From Pseudomonas azerbaijanoccidentalis (GTDB lineage: Bacteria; Pseudomonadota; Gammaproteobacteria; Pseudomonadales; Pseudomonadaceae), in assembly GCF_019145495.1 (NCBI RefSeq), contig NZ_JAHSTU010000003.1, positions 682,001 through 746,000 of the forward strand: a DNA stretch of 64,000 nucleotides, read 5' to 3'. Shown in pieces: positions 62,010-64,000 of this stretch (position 1 is the stretch's first letter; every line of letters begins with the position of its first letter). A model generated the notes under the pieces. It was not told the origin of the DNA. It made no database searches and worked only from the letters and a program-made list of their open reading frames with translations. The translations under genes and the position numbers were made by a program.

Positions 62010-62734
62010 GCCTTGCCCGTTTGGCCTACGAAGGTTGGCGGCACTGGAATCGTCGGCTACAACGTGCAGACAGCGGTCGATACCCAGCACCATCTGATCG
62101 CTGCTCATGAGGTCGCCAACGTCGGCTCCGACCGCGATCAACTCAGCTCGATGGCCAAGCAGGCCCGCGAAGCGATGGCGCCAGAAGCGCTGTCGGTAGT
62201 GGCTGATAGAGGCTATTTCAAAAGCGAAGAAATCCAAGCTTGTCACGATGCCAAAAATAACCGCCTATGGGCCCAACCCGATGACCTCCGGAGCCAAGGC
62301 TGACGGGCGTTTCAATAACGATGCCCTCATCTATGACGCGGCAAAAAACGAATGCATTTGCTCGACTGGAGAGGCGCTGTTCTGGCGCTATACCAATGTT
62401 GAAAAAAACCTGATGTTGCACCGTTACTGGAGTTCGAAATGCCGGGGCTACGCCATGAAACCGCAGTGCACACTGAGTACGGAGCGGTGAGTCCGGCGCT
62501 GGGAACATTTAGCCGTGCTGGAGGAAATGCAGATCCCGCTGAGCAACGCGCCGGAGATGATGCGAATCCGAAAACGGACTGTTGAGCATCCCTTTGAGAC
62601 GCTCAAACAATGGATAGGTACAACACGTCCTGACCCGAAAGCTTAACGGGGTAAGTGCAGAGATGAGCCTGAATGTGCTTGTCTACAATCTGAAAAAGGT
62701 TATGAAAATCATCGGCACCCCTAGCGGCTGCTGA
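62010..62734 (+). pseudogene. IS1182-type transposase C-terminal remnant
   Basis: The plus-strand translation GIVGYNVQTAVDTQHHLIAA, then LSVVADRGYFKSEEIQACHD is the DDE core of IS1182-family transposases. A frame change near 62255 is followed by KITAYGPNP, AKNECICSTGEALFW and, in another frame, MMRIRKRTVEHPFETLKQWI. The last part is LVYNLKKVMKIIGT before a TGA at 62732. The N-terminal half is lost and at least two frameshifts are present, so it is inactive. Confidence 0.85.
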
Positions 62735-63013
62735 GCCCTACAAACTGTTCCTGGAAAACGTCGTAGCCTTGATCATTTTGCAAAACCTAAGCACGGTCTC
62801 CTAGTGTCGCTATAGAAAACCCGATTTAGCGTTTTTACACACTCTGGGCCGATTTCTGCCTGACGTGACCGGTTGAATTCAAAGCCGATTGCTGCCTATT
62901 CAGAATTCATGCAGTCAATTTCGGTATCTCCTAATGAATCACCTTAAGTCCGGCAAAGTGGTGGTCACAGACTTGTCTTACCCAGTGCTGGCTTCCCTGC
63001 CAGCGCTGTCTGT

Positions 63014-64000
63014 TCAGACGAGTGTCGGCGCGTCTTCGCGGATCAACCCGGCTTGCTTGAGGCTTGTCCAGAATTCGCCGGGGATAGGGTGGCTGAACCA
63101 TTCCACGTTCTTGTCGATCTGGCTCAGCGTGCGGGTACCCGCGACAAACGAAGCGACCGCAGGGTGGGACACCACAAATTGCATAGCGGCAGCCGGAAGT
63201 GGTACTTCATAGTCCCGGCAGATCGATTCGATGGCGCGAACTTTTTCCAGTATTGCAGCGGGGGCGGGGGCATAGTTGTAACGAGCGCCCTGGACAGCGC
63301 CGGTGGCCAGAATGCCGGAATTGAAGCCTCCGCCGACCAACACCGAAGCGCCACGTTCCTCACACAGCGGCAGAAACGAATCCAGGGATTCCTGTTCCAG
63401 GAGGGTGTAGCGACCCGCCATCAGGAAACAGTCAAAATCACGCTGCTTCAAGGCTTCATGGCAGACCTGCCATTCGTTTACGCCAACCCCGATCGCTTTC
63501 ACAACGCCTTGGTCGCGCAGCGACTCCAGCGCTCTCCAGGCGCCATCCATGGCCTGTGCGAACACTTCAGGCTGATCGGCACCGCGGGTGAACACATCGA
63601 TGTCGTGGATAAAGCAGATGTCGATGCGCTCCAGCGCCAGGCGCTGCAGTGAGTCCTCGAACGAGCGCATGGTGCCGTCGTAGCTGTAGTCGAAAATCAT
63701 CTCGTTGGGGGCGGCATTGTTCCAGGGATTGAAATCGATCTGCGCGCGCGGCTTGGCTTTGAGAACGCGACCGACCTTGGACGAGATGACGAATTCATCG
63801 CGCGGCTTCCAGCGCAGCGAATGCCCGGTGCGAAGTTCGGCCAACCCGTGGCCATACATGGGCGCGGTATCGAACAGGCGTACGCCACCTTCCCAGGCTC
63901 GCTGGAACATGACGTCGGAGGTGGCTTCATCGGTGGGTGCGAACAAGTTGCCGACCGGCGAGGTGCCGAACGCAAGGCTTGAGACTTCCAGGTCGACTCG
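63014..64000 (-). CDS. Aldo/keto reductase (D-threo-aldose 1-dehydrogenase/L-fucose dehydrogenase-like), partial
   Basis: The frame is open to the window edge, so the start lies beyond 64000. It reads SSLAFGTSPVGNLFAPTDEA, with RLFDTAPMYGHGLAELRTG holding the catalytic Asp/Tyr, and EFVISSKVGRVLK with the Lys. The His is in ERIDICFIHDIDV. The late YNYAPAPAAILEKVRAIESI and FVVSHPAVASFVAGTRTLSQ are typical of the fucose/galactose dehydrogenase and pyridoxal 4-dehydrogenase group. At least 328 residues are present. It would oxidise an aldose or aldehyde with NAD(P). Confidence 0.9.
   Translation of the reverse strand, partial: RVDLEVSSLAFGTSPVGNLFAPTDEATSDVMFQRAWEGGVRLFDTAPMYGHGLAELRTGHSLRWKPRDEFVISSKVGRVLKAKPRAQIDFNPWNNAAPNEMIFDYSYDGTMRSFEDSLQRLALERIDICFIHDIDVFTRGADQPEVFAQAMDGAWRALESLRDQGVVKAIGVGVNEWQVCHEALKQRDFDCFLMAGRYTLLEQESLDSFLPLCEERGASVLVGGGFNSGILATGAVQGARYNYAPAPAAILEKVRAIESICRDYEVPLPAAAMQFVVSHPAVASFVAGTRTLSQIDKNVEWFSHPIPGEFWTSLKQAGLIREDAPTLV

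Overview
The window looks like a chromosomal accessory stretch of a fluorescent-group Pseudomonas. This rests on a GC-rich coding style, an OprD-family porin, a MexEF-OprN-type RND pump, a REP doublet (REPIN) of the usual Pseudomonas form, and many LysR/GntR/MFS/short-chain dehydrogenase genes. All assignments come from reading motifs; no database search was possible. No rRNA, tRNA or CRISPR array was seen.

Layout. 0-5.7 kb: a LysR remnant, an old-yellow-enzyme reductase facing a LysR regulator, and a tight four-gene operon ending in mntH (cupin, SMP-30-like lactonase, small membrane protein, Mn transporter). 5.9-9.3 kb: FUSC-type membrane protein, then an alcohol dehydrogenase/aldehyde dehydrogenase pair with a terminator. 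9.5-15.5 kb: a small secreted peptide and a three-gene RND efflux operon. 15.5-28.4 kb (locus A): AroE-like dehydrogenase, GMC oxidoreductase, two iron-type alcohol dehydrogenases, aldehyde dehydrogenase, a complete sugar-type ABC importer, a GntR/FCD regulator and an MDR reductase. 28.9-31.8 kb: two MFS exporters. 32-33.8 kb: a decayed patch (broken dehydrogenase, integrase tail, perfect palindrome). 33.8-38.5 kb: glutathione transferase, DJ-1 protein, LysR, then the debris of a second copy of the 0-4 kb region. 38.6-47.5 kb (locus B): OprD porin, MHS-type MFS importer, split transketolase, GldA-like dehydrogenase, SDR, AroE-like dehydrogenase, GntR/FCD regulator and an MDR remnant. 47.8-51.4 kb: AT-richer AraC gene, PEBP-like protein and a third related LysR. 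51.9-58.3 kb: a molybdenum hydroxylase operon (2Fe-2S subunit, Moco subunit, three-haem cytochrome, XdhC, small monooxygenase, MoaA). 58.4-64 kb: small membrane protein, royal-jelly-like protein, SDR, a DJ-1 pseudogene, an IS1182-type transposase remnant and a partial aldo/keto reductase.

Two signals stand out. First, loci A and B are paralogous catabolic modules. They share an AroE-like enzyme lacking the shikimate-binding serines, a GldA-like dehydrogenase, an SDR (intact in B, broken in A), near-identical GntR regulators (about 18 differences in 226 residues by eye) and an MDR gene (intact in A, remnant in B). They also share an AT-rich operator-like motif, ATGATRTATSAT. Locus A imports by ABC transporter, B by porin plus MFS, and B adds a split transketolase. 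They probably process related polyols or keto-sugars of unknown identity.

Second, LysR-OYE-LysR-mntH exists twice, and the copies have decayed reciprocally: each gene is intact in only one copy. A third LysR paralogue stands next to a PEBP-like gene.
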